A stretch of 64,000 bases of DNA from Prorocentrum cordatum (Eukaryota; Sar; Dinophyceae; Prorocentrales; Prorocentraceae): contig CAUYUJ010019337.1 of the NCBI GenBank assembly GCA_963575745.1, positions 630,287 through 694,286 of the forward strand, in the 5' to 3' direction. The position numbers and the translations under genes are program-made. The notes beneath the pieces are model-generated. The model saw only the letters and a program-made list of their open reading frames with translations. It ran no database searches and was not told the DNA's origin. Shown here piece by piece: positions 50,760 through 60,530 of the stretch. The stretch's first letter is position 1; each line of letters starts with the position of its first letter.

Positions 50760-51320
50760 CAAGAGGAGGAGGGGGACTAGGGGGAGAAATGCCCCTCCGA
50801 AACTCGCCCCTCTCCAGCCCCCCCCTTCGCCCCAGCCCCATTTCGTCGCCCGTCGTTTTCCCGCCGCCCGCGTTCCCCCCCGCCACTCCCTTTTGCAACG
50901 CTATCCCCTCCACCATTGCCTCATGTCCAGTTGCCCCCATCCGCCGCCCCCCATGAGCGGGCAATCAGGCTGCGAGAGCCAGGTCTCAGCAACTGAACAT
51001 CTAGGGTCTGGTCGCCGCAACGAAGCACGTCGCCATCATTCGCATTTACACGCAGGCAGGGACCACAACAAACAGAGAACAAAAGCCGTGACCGAACTGG
51101 ACCGACACAAACCGAAAAGGAAAAAATAAAAACCCGAACCAGAAAGAACCGAATTCGTTCAGAACCGAAGCCGGGGGAACCGAACCGAACCCGAACCGGA
51201 ACCGAAACGCAATAAAAGGACTTGGCGGACCGACTTCGGATTAAGACCGAAAAGAAGTCCTGCGAGCCCGCGCTGAACCGTGAACCAGTTACCGCGGGAC
51301 CCTCGTAGAGCTCTTAACAC
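50760..51320. other. Unique sequence with a degenerate AACCG array
   Basis: 51090-51230 repeats GAACCGAACC-like words in loose five- and six-base rhythm. The rest is C-rich unique DNA without a supported gene. Confidence 0.5.
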
Positions 51321-51499
51321 GCGAATTATTGCTCAGACTACTCGAAGATAGCTTCCTTCAATGTAAACTTAAAGACTCGCAACATATTTTAAGGGGCGCA
51401 CGTCTCTCGAGGTATGATTGCAGCTGCGAGTCCGAGAACTCCACGGCCAGACGCAACATAACTGAGTCCACCTTTCCCCAAAAAATACCAGCTCTCGGA

Positions 51500-51610
51500 A
51501 CGAATCGTCAAATCTCTCAAGATCTTCCAAAAACTGACCCCAGGTTGCCACATTGTCCGCCCTGGCCGGGTCGGTCAACTGGACTCTGGCGACAAACCGT
51601 CAACATGTTG
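51500..51610. repeat. First copy of the GGTTGCCACATTGTCCGCCC family
   Basis: CGAATCGTCAAATCTCTCAA, then CTGACCCCAGGTTGCCACAT, TGTCCGCCCTGGCCGGGTCG and GGCGACAAACCGTCAAC. The same order appears at 59338-59450 and 59855-60025. A neighbouring word, GGACCCTCGTAGAGCTCT, at 51299 is also shared with 59449. Confidence 0.85.
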
Positions 51611-51766
51611 TTTTGCGGTCTTTGCGGTCGACTGCGCAGGCTTTCCAGCCTAGTCGGTAGCAAGGGGGCGGACGCATCAGGAGCAGGCGAAGCCTCACCG
51701 ATCCAAACGACCAGGAAGGCGAAAGCCGAAGCTCTTATGAGAGTGTGAAGCCAAGCACGCACGCAC

Positions 51767-51768
<2 letters not shown>

Positions 51769-51801
<33 letters not shown>
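51769..51801. repeat. (CA)n microsatellite
   Basis: About sixteen CA units. Confidence 0.95.
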
Positions 51802-51803
<2 letters not shown>

Positions 51804-51835
51804 AGGCATGGCATGAGTGAGCAACAAACACTTAT

Positions 51836-52536
51836 TCACATCATCTCAGACCCGAAGTACGCTTGTATAACCCGCGGCAAGGCAAGAATCGCATGCTCAA
51901 CGGCCGAGATCGCGGCATCAGTCACCGTCGAAGTCGGGTCAATCGAGAACGCCGCACTATACACCTCTGTCCATATGATATCGCGGCTGAGTCGTTGCCT
52001 CGAGATTCTCGGCACACGTCCAACATCTATCCAGCACCCGACTCCCACGCCGTCGCAGGAAACACCACCATCGAATCCAGCTCTGATGGCACACGCGCGA
52101 AACACCTGATCTAACTGTGGGGCGCTGGCCCTATCCTGTCCCGATACACTGGTGGCCCACAGCGGGCCGTGTGAGTGGGTACATCTGCACGCAGTGTCCA
52201 TTCCCTGTATGCGTGGTCAACAAGTTCCCTCCCGTGAGAGGCAGGTCTTATCCCAAATCTAGAACACATAATATCCAATTGGTGTATCATCCTATTAATC
52301 CTATCCTGATAAGCACGATTGAGCACCCTCCAGACACCCTGAAGCCAAGACACCACCAGCAGACTGTCCCCAGAGATGCAAACAGGGATCCCAAACGAGT
52401 CGAGGTCGCACAACCTCCATTCTGCAGCGCAATACGTTTTGCCAGTTTGCCGTCGAAGGCCTGAGCCCCATCGAGAGCCCCATGTGTGAGAAGGTCGTCC
52501 TGTGTAATGGTATGCACATCCTGCAGGGCCCCACAC
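51836..52536 (-). pseudogene. Two partial RNase H-like segments of the LINE-like element
   Basis: The 52536-52111 frame has V-C-I-S-G-D-S-L-L-V-V-S-W-L-Q-G-V-W, then H-A-Y-R-E-W-T-L-R-A-D-V-P-T-H-T-A. These fit the G-D-S-x-x-x-x-x-W-x-x-G segment and the final H-x-x-R-E-x-N-x-x-A-D segment of retroelement RNase H. Downstream, the 52201-51836 frame has F-D-G-G-V-S-C-D-G-V-G-V-G-C-W-I, which looks like the start of an RNase H fold (D-G-G), then T-E-V-Y-S-A-A. The end of one domain is therefore followed by the start of another. Confidence 0.5.
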
Positions 52537-52639
52537 GGCGCACCGTGCCCCTTTCTTTTCTCGAAATTCGCCGGCCCAACGGGCCAGAGGCGTGCTAAGG
52601 TCTCCGGTAACTGGTTAACAGTATCTCTAGTTCGCGCGC

Positions 52640-53405
52640 GCGGGGCGGCCCCTGGGGGCCCCCGGACGAAAAGTACCCCGGGCGATCCCCGACCGACCCC
52701 CGAGCGATCCCCGGGAGACTCCCCCAGAGCGCTCCAGGAGCGCTCCAGGAGCGCTCCAGGAGCGCACCAACAGGGCTCCGAGACGTCCCCGAAACCCTCA
52801 AGACGGGTCCAGATGCCCCCAAGAGGCTCCCAAGATGGTACACAAGGGTTCCGAGCTGCCACACGATCGCTCCAAGACGCCCAAGATGGCCCCCAGACGC
52901 CCCAAGATGGCCCCCAAGATGGCCCCCAGACGCCCCAAGATGGCCCCAAGACGTCCAAGAAGCAATAGGCATAGCTTTTCCTTAGGTTTTTGATACATTT
53001 TTGAGCTTCCACCTTTTCGGCTCCCCGACGCCCCAAGACGGCCCAAGAGGCCCCCAAGATCGCCCCAAGAGGGCCCAAGAGGCCCCCAAGAGGGCCCCAA
53101 GATGGCCCAAGAGGGCCCGAAGACGGCCCAAGAAGCCTCCAAGACGGTCCAAGAGTGCCCCAAGAACGCCCCCAAGGGGGCCCCAGAAAGGGAACACGAA
53201 ACAACATGTCGAGCCCTCGGCCCTAAGAAGCCCCCCCGAGGCCCCAAGAGGCCCCTGAGAGGCCCCAAGAAGCCCCCGCGAGGCCCTCAGGAGGCCCCCA
53301 AGAGTCCCCCAAGCGGCCCCAGGAGGCCCCCCAAATGCCCCCCCGAGCGCCCCAGGAGTCACCCAAGCGGCCCCAGGAACCCCCAAAGCGTTGCATTGAC
53401 ACCAG
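52640..53405. repeat. GGCCGTCTTGG-family block, inverted, inside the LINE-like element
   Basis: The plus strand carries CCCAAGATGGCCC, CCAAGACGGCCC and AAGAGGCCCCC words, the reverse complement of the 10.7-12.4 kb block. LINE coding sequence flanks it on both sides. 52727-52765 contains three to four tandem copies of GAGCGCTCCAG. A less repetitive core at 52970-53030 (minus strand GGAGCCGAAAAGGTGGAAGC) resembles the core at 11690-11740 (GAAAGCGGAAAAGGCAAGAA). Confidence 0.8.
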
Positions 53406-53419
53406 GCCCTCGGGCAAAC

Positions 53420-55505
53420 GGCAGCGAAGCGATTAAATAACTCAGTATGGTCCGTGTGCACATATGCTCGCAAAACTGCTGACATCCTGAGTCCGTCGGC
53501 ACAGAGGATCCCCACCATTTTAGTCCATAGAAATCGCAGAAAGCAAATACCCAGCATCTCTGACCCACAGCTTCGCCACAGCTGGTATGTCGTCGCTTGA
53601 GCTGCGATGCTTCCTGAAATCAAAATACCCCCCGCAGAAACTCAGAAGCATCTGTCCTGAATATTATCCCACAGTGGACCGTAAGCAACCGCAATCATAT
53701 GGTGGTCTCTCCATGTACGTTGTGTAGAAGACAAATCATTATGAACATCGGCCCGCACGAGATGAATTGAACAGCATCCTTAGCAGACTTCCACACCGTG
53801 CGCAAGAAGCGCTGCACCAACGTCGCGAACCCGCACGGCCGAAACTGTTCCCTGGCCCCATGGCACCGTCGTCGGTTCCACTCCGCGATCGTCTCATCCA
53901 CTCTCCGTGGTCGCCGGAACATACGGGACAAACACCAGCCCTCGAAAGCATTCAGCATGTGTAAAGAGGATGCATCTGCCGTACACGTCTCCAAACACTA
54001 TAGAGCAACACTCTGCATCTCATCTTGATACCGACAAAATGTACCACGAATAGCAACAGCCCTGTTTCGAAATAAGTCCGCCTGCCAGATGAAGCAATCC
54101 CGTGCATCCTTAATACGATGTTCAGCATCAGGATGCGCAGGCAGTAGGTAGGTAGAGTAGATATTCTGACCCAGTACGTTCACTCTACACACGTCGCATA
54201 CTGAAGCTCTGAAACTCAGAGCATGCAGGGATACTCAAATCCTCACTAGCAGATATATATATCCAGTGCAACCCGTCTTCGCAATCTCTCCACACGTCAT
54301 ATACAGCAAGCTGCTGTCCTTCCATCTCATCCCCCAGTCGTGCAATGGCAGGGTTAGATCGTGAATCATCTGAGCCAGCATGGATGAGGAAGACGAGACA
54401 AGATAGCAGTTGTCCGCCCACACAAAGTGGTCGACGACAAGCCGTCGTTCGCACTCTCCACAGACACCCTCCAGCACAGACCCCACTCCCCGACTGTCCC
54501 AGTCACGAAATACTTGTCCCCACATGGCACATATGATAAGGTTGAATAGCAGAGGCCCCACCAGGGCCACCCGTGCTGATACAGACGCCCCAGTTAATTT
54601 CATGAATCGCCATTCCCTCAACCACTAACGACCCTGTTGCGCAAGCCAGTGGTGCAAGCAACGCATACTGAAGAGAAGCAGGAAAATTGGCATGACACAT
54701 AGCTCTCCTATCATTTTGAAGGCTGCAGTGGTCAAACACTTGTTTGATATCGGCATTCCCAAGATGGACAGTTTGATCCTTTCCCCACATGTCCCCATGT
54801 TGTGCTAGAGCCTTGAGGGCCCCCACGATCTCCACCGTCTTACGCCCCTCCTGGAAGCCATAAATACCCAGAGGTCCCATGAGCCCAGCCCGAGAGACGA
54901 ATTGTTCGACCAAGTTCACCACACAAGCAGAACACCAGCGGCTCAGACTGTTTTGTAGACAGAGGTACCGTGCATATGTCAGCGATGTCAAGCTCGGCAG
55001 CTCAGGCACGAAGGCAATAAGAATGCGCCTCCAGCCCTGCGGGAAATGCCGCGTCAAACCAAATATCCCATCAAAAAGTTTAGCTACGCTGCGCAGGGTC
55101 GCCCACGGCAATGTCTTGAGTAGTTCGCAAGGCAGCCTGTCGGGACCTGTGGCGCGCATGGACTTGAGACGAGACCGCCCCTGGCAGTCCACCGCCATGG
55201 CCAGTCCCTCTGTGCAGCACCCGTCACATAAGTTCTGATACGCCTCCTTCCTCAACTCCTCCAACATCTCCACATCCCGTCCTCTGGCCTCCTCCGAAGA
55301 ATCTGTCTCTAGTATATGCTCTGGTTTCCTCCACCCACTCCTCCCTGTCCTCTGCTACCCATCCTTGCACAATAAGATGCTTGATGTTGTGACGTACTTT
55401 GCGCCGGCAAGCAGGAAAGGACCACGCGGCCAACGCCGCGCGATTTTCCCTCCGAAGTCGGTTCGCACGTCTGCGCACTGAGGGTACATCCACTGCCACA
55501 GGCAT
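53420..55505 (-). pseudogene. Reverse transcriptase and post-RT region of the LINE-like element
   Basis: Linker: R-R-K-V-R-H-N-I-K-H-L-I-V-Q-G-W (about 55410). RT begins A-T-G-P-D-R-L-P-C-E-L-L. It continues with Y-G-F-Q-E-G-R-K-T-V-E-I and motif A, N-A-D-I-K-Q-V-F-D-H. A frameshift near 54600 leads to G-P-L-L-F-N-L-I-I-C-A-M-W and motif C, D-H-F-V-W-A-D-N-C-Y-L-V-S. The catalytic doublet is A-D-N rather than A-D-D. Post-RT: H-R-I-K-D-A-R-D-C-F-I-W and M-L-N-A-F-E-G-W-C-L-S-R-M-F-R-R. The element could copy RNA at a nicked target if intact; this copy is broken. Confidence 0.7.
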
Positions 55506-55727
55506 CGGCTTCTGTCGCAGGATCTCCTGACAAGCTGTAAGCTCAGCAGGTCTAACAGGTGGTAGTCCCCGTCCCGTCGTGGCAGTCGTGAATCGGATTT
55601 CCCCATGTTCAGTACAGGCCCGAATAGTCGTCGATACAAGGTCCCCAGGAGAACAAGTAGCACTGGCATCCCCGAAGACCTGATCGATCTCCTTTCGTGC
55701 CAGATGGAGGTCCCCACAACTCTCGGT

Positions 55728-56467
55728 TTAGTAACCCGCGAGACTCTTTCCACGAGCTGCCGTCGGGATGCTACGTCTGAGCAACTCTACACCTGGATCG
55801 CTAAAGGTACCCTGAAGCAGGCAGTCGTCACTAAGACGACTACGATGTGTCTTCCCCCCGTTGCTCATAATCGCCTCCACCGTCATCTTATCAATCGACC
55901 ACGTCCTGGGAACGAAAATAAAGCCAAGAACCATCTTGCAAGTCCCCCAGCGAGAGGTTCCGAAACTCTCCCACGCGCGCAATCGTCGCGGCAAAAACGA
56001 ATTGGCAGCCCTCAACCCCAGGCGCCCTAAAAAGCAGAGAATACGCTCGCGAAAATGCTGACGTACATCCCTCCGTTCCCGTTGAGCACCTCCCTCCTCG
56101 CAATTCCTCCTCTCCCCCTGAGTAGAACTTCCCACCGCCTCATAGACTATCCCCGCGCGTGAGCACTGTAGCTGGGTCGATGGAGGCAGCTCGACATTGG
56201 CATCGAGCAGTACAGAGACGGTCGCACCTTTCCAGCGACCTCGCAAACTGAAAAAGACTGCCTCCAATCTGTCCAAGACTCCACATTGCACATCTACGGC
56301 ATTCTCGACGCTGGGGTCGGGAAGATAGGCAGAAGCCACAATCACATGAGCACTCCCACTACCGAAGACCACCACACAGTGATTCACACACACATGCACT
56401 CCACTCTTTGATACATAGTAACCCACCTTTACCGTCACAGCTCACGCGATATGATACACCACAACGC

Positions 56468-56539
<72 letters not shown>

Positions 56540-57039
56540 ATCTGCCGCCGAAGAGATTCTGGCATTCCTGAACACCCCAAATGCTATCCCACAAGCAGAG
56601 GCTCCCCAGGACCCCGTTCCCCCTGAAATTCGCCGATCCCGCGCGATTGAGGTTCCCCTTGAACGGTGTACGGCGTCGTCGTCGCCACATCCTCCTGTTG
56701 ACTTCCATTTCGGATTTCGATATCCGCCTTAGTCTTAGTAAAGGCAGGCACAATATGATACAACTTCGTGGCAATCTTATTCGCCACCCCCCAAGTCGCC
56801 CGCGTCGTGGCAATCTCGGCCAGGAGCAGAGGCCTCTGACCAGCAACCGTGGGCACAGTCCATATACAAGACTTAGGCGGCCCCATTTCCCCCCTCACAG
56901 CGATGGCATCGATCCCGAGCTGCGTACACATGCTCCTAAGCGTGCCGCAGAAGCGCCCCACAGCCTTGACGCGGCCCCTCTTCCACGACGGGCATTCGAC
57001 ACTGACATTGAGCAACTCAGGGTTGAAATGTTGTGTCAT
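55728..57039 (-). pseudogene. APE-type endonuclease region of the LINE-like element
   Basis: The 56438-55728 frame has V-I-V-A-S-A-Y-L-P-D, then V-S-V-L-L-D-A-N-V-E-L (the D-x-N strand), then T-S-R-W-G-T-C-K-M, F-I-F-V-P-R-T-W-S-I-D-K-M and R-L-S-D-D-C-L-L. In the last, S-D-D stands where S-D-H is typical of this endonuclease family, so a catalytic His seems lost. The preceding 57039-56584 frame (M-T-Q-H-F-N-P-E-L-L-N-V-S) may be the N-terminal part but is less certain. An (AT)n run at 56470-56537 separates the two. Confidence 0.6.
56470..56537. repeat. (AT)n microsatellite
   Basis: About 34 uninterrupted AT units within the endonuclease region. Confidence 0.97.
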
Positions 57040-57114
57040 ATGCTCGATGAGGCGTTGTGGCGACGCAATCTGGATACCTGGAGGAGGAGCAGGACGCTGG
57101 GCAACGGGGCACCG

Positions 57115-58460
57115 TCACAAGGTCGATGCAGCGCTTCGCGCGCCATATGATGTCCCGATCCGCCCATGGATACGGATATGGGCCCACGCGTCAATCGGAC
57201 GAAGACGGAAATACACCATATATTCCAGCTGCGTGCTCAGCAAGCTCATGTAGTCTTTGGATTCTGTATGGTCGCTTAAAGCAGACAGGTCCAGATTGGA
57301 CAGCTTCCATTGCACATGCTTGCAACGCCTACCTGGCATTCCCCACTCGTTTATTTCTCGCGTTCGCAACAATGAAGCATTGCAGCGGGCGTCGTCGACA
57401 CCATTATCTGAGACTCTGAACGAACGCCAAATAGCTCTGTACAATAGAATCGCCAGGTCCCCGGACCCTTCCCTGATCAAAGAAACACTGTGCGACGCGG
57501 ATGGCATTCCCAAAACTCGGGCACGCCGCCGGACACGAGGGCGCCCGCGACAGCAGTGGGCGACTTCAGTGTACGATTTGTCTCGTGAGTAACTCCAATC
57601 CGCACGCTCCTCGCCCCCCCCCCCCGCCTCTCCTTCCTCCCCCTCTTGCTCCCCTCTCGTTTCCTGCGTGAGTCGTGAGACGCTCCATTCTTCCTTCTGC
57701 TCCACAGTCGAGCCTCTGTGTTCACGCAATCCATCTGCAAGATGCCCCTTGCATTGGCACGAAGAGCTGCCAATAAGGCACTCTTCCTCTGCCCACGCGT
57801 CCCCCCGGATGCTCGGCTCAGCCAAGCCAAGCCATCCGTCCCCGGCTTGACTTTCACTTCCGCCGATCCGAACATGCATCGACCAGCCTTGATACGCTCC
57901 GTACCGTCAACACACACATGCACACGATCATCCTCTGAAAGACAGTGGGTGGTAATACTATCGATAAGCACCTTTACACCACCCCACATCAGCATCTCCT
58001 GAGACCTACGACCCCTGTCGTTCCAGTCAGTGACCCATCCCTTGAGTTCAATATACGAGGGAGAGAAATAAGTACCTCCAGGAGCCTGGTGTCCACCCGT
58101 TCTAGTATTAGCAGGCTTCGTAGACGCATCACTCGCCACAGAACCTGCACGCACCTGCCCCTGAAGTCCCTGGACGATGGTCCCAAGTTGATTTTGTTTA
58201 GCCTCCAAGCTGGAAGTCGAAGCACCTCGCTTCTGAACCTGGGCCTGAGCATTATCGATTTTCGTACCCTGAACTCCGATGGCGTCCTGGATCCTTTCAG
58301 CTTTGTCATCCATCGTACACATCGTCTGAAGTAGTAAACATTGCATGGCATCTTTCCCATCCAAGGCAGCCTGTCTCTGCGCCCGTACTTCCTCACGAGA
58401 ACGCTTTACAGGGGGGGGCACCTCCGCCCACGGACATGTCATCTGCATTTTCTGGCATCG
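57115..58460 (-). pseudogene. ORF1-like coiled-coil protein of the LINE-like element
   Basis: The frame from about 58447 has M-T-C-P-W-A-E-V-P-P-P-V-K-R-S-R-E-E-V. A heptad-like region follows (E-R-I-Q-D-A-I-G-V-Q-G-T-K-I, then L-G-T-I-V-Q-G-L-Q-G-Q-V). Next comes a globular segment starting Y-I-E-L-K-G-W-V-T-D-W-N-D-R-G and continuing L-I-D-S-I-T-T-H-C-L. It shifts frame near 57570 and continues with L-G-M-P-S-A-S-H-S-V-S-L and H-V-Q-W-K-L-S-N-L-D-L. Coiled coil plus a small RNA-binding-like domain is the usual plan of dinoflagellate LINE ORF1 products. RNA packaging would be the role; this copy is frameshifted. Confidence 0.5.
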
Positions 58461-58880
58461 CGTCGAAACAATCAGGGCCGCATTCCCACGACTGCAACCA
58501 CTGTCGAGACACAGTGCGTTCACTAAGTGGTACACTTGGCGGCAAGTTGCCGCTCTCCTTATGAATAGATTGAATATGATGCTTGGGTGGGTGCCTTCCG
58601 TCAATAGAACGCTTGAGATGTGTCGTAAAAGGGAAACATGTATCAGATTCCTTCGTTGTCAACAACAAGCATGTGACACAGCTGCCCGAATCAATGTCTG
58701 AATCCGACTCAATGAACAAGCACGCGACACAATGCAAGCAAGCACCAAAGAGAGACGGCGGCCGACAGCAGTCGGTGGAGCTGCCCACGCAGACCACGTG
58801 CTCGCTATGGCGCGCTGACGCCCAGGAGCCCTCCGACGGCCCCCACAACGTGACCTAGCCGACTGGATTGGGCCGAGTTC

Positions 58881-58944
58881 TTGAGCCGGGAACCAGTATT
58901 AACGAGAGACATCGTTGTCTCGATAATATTGGTTCCCGGCTCAA
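58881..58944. repeat. Foldback element: 29-bp arms, 6-bp loop
   Basis: 58881-58909 and 58916-58944 pair at about 26 of 29 positions. The outer 15 bases (TTGAGCCGGGAACCA) are perfect. The loop is CATCGT. It lies between the 5' end of the LINE-like element and an inverted LINE fragment. It could be a miniature inverted-repeat element or a strong RNA hairpin. Confidence 0.85.
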
Positions 58945-58959
58945 CGACAATTAATTAGC

Positions 58960-59335
58960 TTTCAACGTTGACATCTCTGTGAAGAGTACGAACGACGGCT
59001 TGTCGTCAACCTCTTTGCGTGGGCGGACAACTGCTATCTTGTCTCGTCTTTCTCATTCATGCTGGCTCAGATAATTCACGATTAAACCCTACCATTACAT
59101 GACTGGGGGATGAGATGGAAGGACAGCAGCTTGCTCTATATGACGTGTGGAGAGATTGAAGACGGATTGCACTGGAGATATACCTGCTAGTGAGAATTTG
59201 AATATCCCTGCATGCTCTGAGTTTCAGAGCGTCAGTATGTCACGTGTCTGTAGAATGAATGTACTGGGTCAGGAGATCTACTCTACCTCCCTACTGCCTG
59301 CACATCCTGATGTTGAGGATCGTATTAAGGATGCA
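58960..59335 (+). pseudogene. LINE fragment inverted relative to its 54.1-54.5 kb counterpart
   Basis: The plus strand carries G-W-A-D-N-C-Y-L-V-S-type RT motif C sequence (read W-A-D-N-C-Y-L-V-S-S). It then matches, base for base over long stretches, the complement of 54455-54110, including GACTGGGGGATGAGATGGAA, TACTGGGTCAGGAGATCTAC and GATCGTATTAAGGATGCAC. A few indels and a TAA (after T-L-A-Q-type sequence) break the frame. It is a second, truncated member of the same LINE family in the opposite orientation. Confidence 0.8.
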
Positions 59336-59337
59336 CG

Positions 59338-60025
59338 ATCGAATCTCTCAGAATCTCCCGAAAATCGACCCCAGGTTGCCACATTGTCCGCCCCGGCGGG
59401 GTGGGCCAACTGGGAACCGGCGGTAAACGGTCAACCAGGTTACCGCCGGACCCTCGTAGAGCTCTCAACACGCAAATCCACGAGCGAATGACGAGGAGAG
59501 AGCGGTCTCGAATGTCAGCTTCAGAACTCGCAAAATGTAATTCTCGACTTTAGTACGACGTCGGTTCTGCCAATGTTTTGATAGCAATACTGCAGCTACG
59601 GACCTGTGAATTTCACTTACAGACGCGGAATAACCCACCACAGGTGCTAATAATGCTAGAACTGCATGTTTCGCTTCCTTCTTTTGTTAAGTTCACGAAA
59701 CCATTATCATCTCGAAAACTGCATTCCCGACGGTTGGCGGTTCCTCCGGTTGGTGGTTCCTCCTAATGATCAAGAGCTGCACAGCAGCTAGAGCCCGGAG
59801 ACTTTCACGGCCGAACGCCCCATGATGCACTACAGGGAAGGCAAATGACTTTTTCACAACGAATTGTCAAATCTCTCAGGATCTTCGCCCCAAGGACCCT
59901 AAGTTCCCACATTGTCCGCCCGGGCCGGGTGGGCCAACTAGCTCCACCCCGCGCTGGAATTCCTCTAGCTCATCGATGCCGACGAGCTCTACGCAGCACT
60001 GGAAGCCGGCGGTAAGCCGTCAACC
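59338..60025. repeat. Second and third copies of the GGTTGCCACATTGTCCGCCC family
   Basis: Copy 2 (59338-59460) has TCGACCCCAGGTTGCCACAT, GTCCGCCCCGGCGGGGTGGG, GGCGGTAAACGGTCAACCAG and GGACCCTCGTAGAGCTCTCA. Copy 3 (59855-60025) has GAATTGTCAAATCTCTCAGG, CCCACATTGTCCGCCCGGGC and GGCGGTAAGCCGTCAACC, with an extra 50-bp stretch in the middle. 59470-59855 between them is unique with no gene seen. Confidence 0.85.
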
Positions 60026-60530
60026 TTGGTTTTTGAGTTTGAGTCAGGGCGCGGACAGCTGTGACAGCTGAGCCCTAAGACTCCCAAACGGAGCACAGGG
60101 TAGCTAGGGGAGGCATCACATATCATCACACTGCCGAGCCACTGAGGAGGATGCAGGAACAAGGAAAAGGATGCAGCACGACATGTAAAATTGCAAAGGT
60201 GTAGGAACAGGTTAGAGATGAAAGAGGCCACCCAAACGTGCACCACGGCCATACAGAGCCGTTGCGCTGCAAACATCACACAGAACACGACAGAAGCAGA
60301 GGCATCAAGCGAGAGAACTTCCTCCGCCACCAACAGCCACGCCCCGTGCACACACAAATCTAAACACCATTCTGCAGCACATCCCTCCACAGAACGACCT
60401 CCGTCGAAGAATCCACGGAGGCCGTCTAGTTTTGTTTTGCTCGCATGTTCAATAAGTGAAGTATGGAATACAACGTAACAATTTCTGGTTCGGGCCAACC
60501 ATGTCAGCCGATGTGCAATCACTGAATCAA
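60023..60530. repeat. 3' flank of the 60.5-kb gene, duplicated at 62274-62722
   Basis: AACCTTGGTTTTTGAGTTTG, GGGCGCGGACAGCTGTGACA and CCCAAACGGAGCACAGGGTA at 60023-60105 recur at 62274-62355. The similarity continues (GGATGCAGGAACAAGGAAAA, CACGGCCATACA) to about 60440 and 62640. The repeat spacing is about 2.25 kb, so gene plus flank were duplicated together. Confidence 0.9.

Larger units (their letters stand above)
51836..58460 (-). mobile_element. LINE-like non-LTR retroelement, decayed and interrupted
   Basis: On the minus strand the order is a coiled-coil ORF1-like protein (58460-57115), endonuclease (57039-55728), linker and reverse transcriptase (55505-54235), post-RT region (54192-53420), then, after a 0.75-kb GGCC-repeat insertion, RNase H-like segments (52536-51836). 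This is the expected LINE order. Frameshifts occur between nearly every domain. A 68-bp AT microsatellite interrupts the endonuclease part. Target-site duplications and the poly(A) end were not identified. Confidence 0.65.

Noticed and set aside
51090-51230. Internal telomeric repeat
   Set aside because: AACCG words do not match TTTAGGG or related telomere units.
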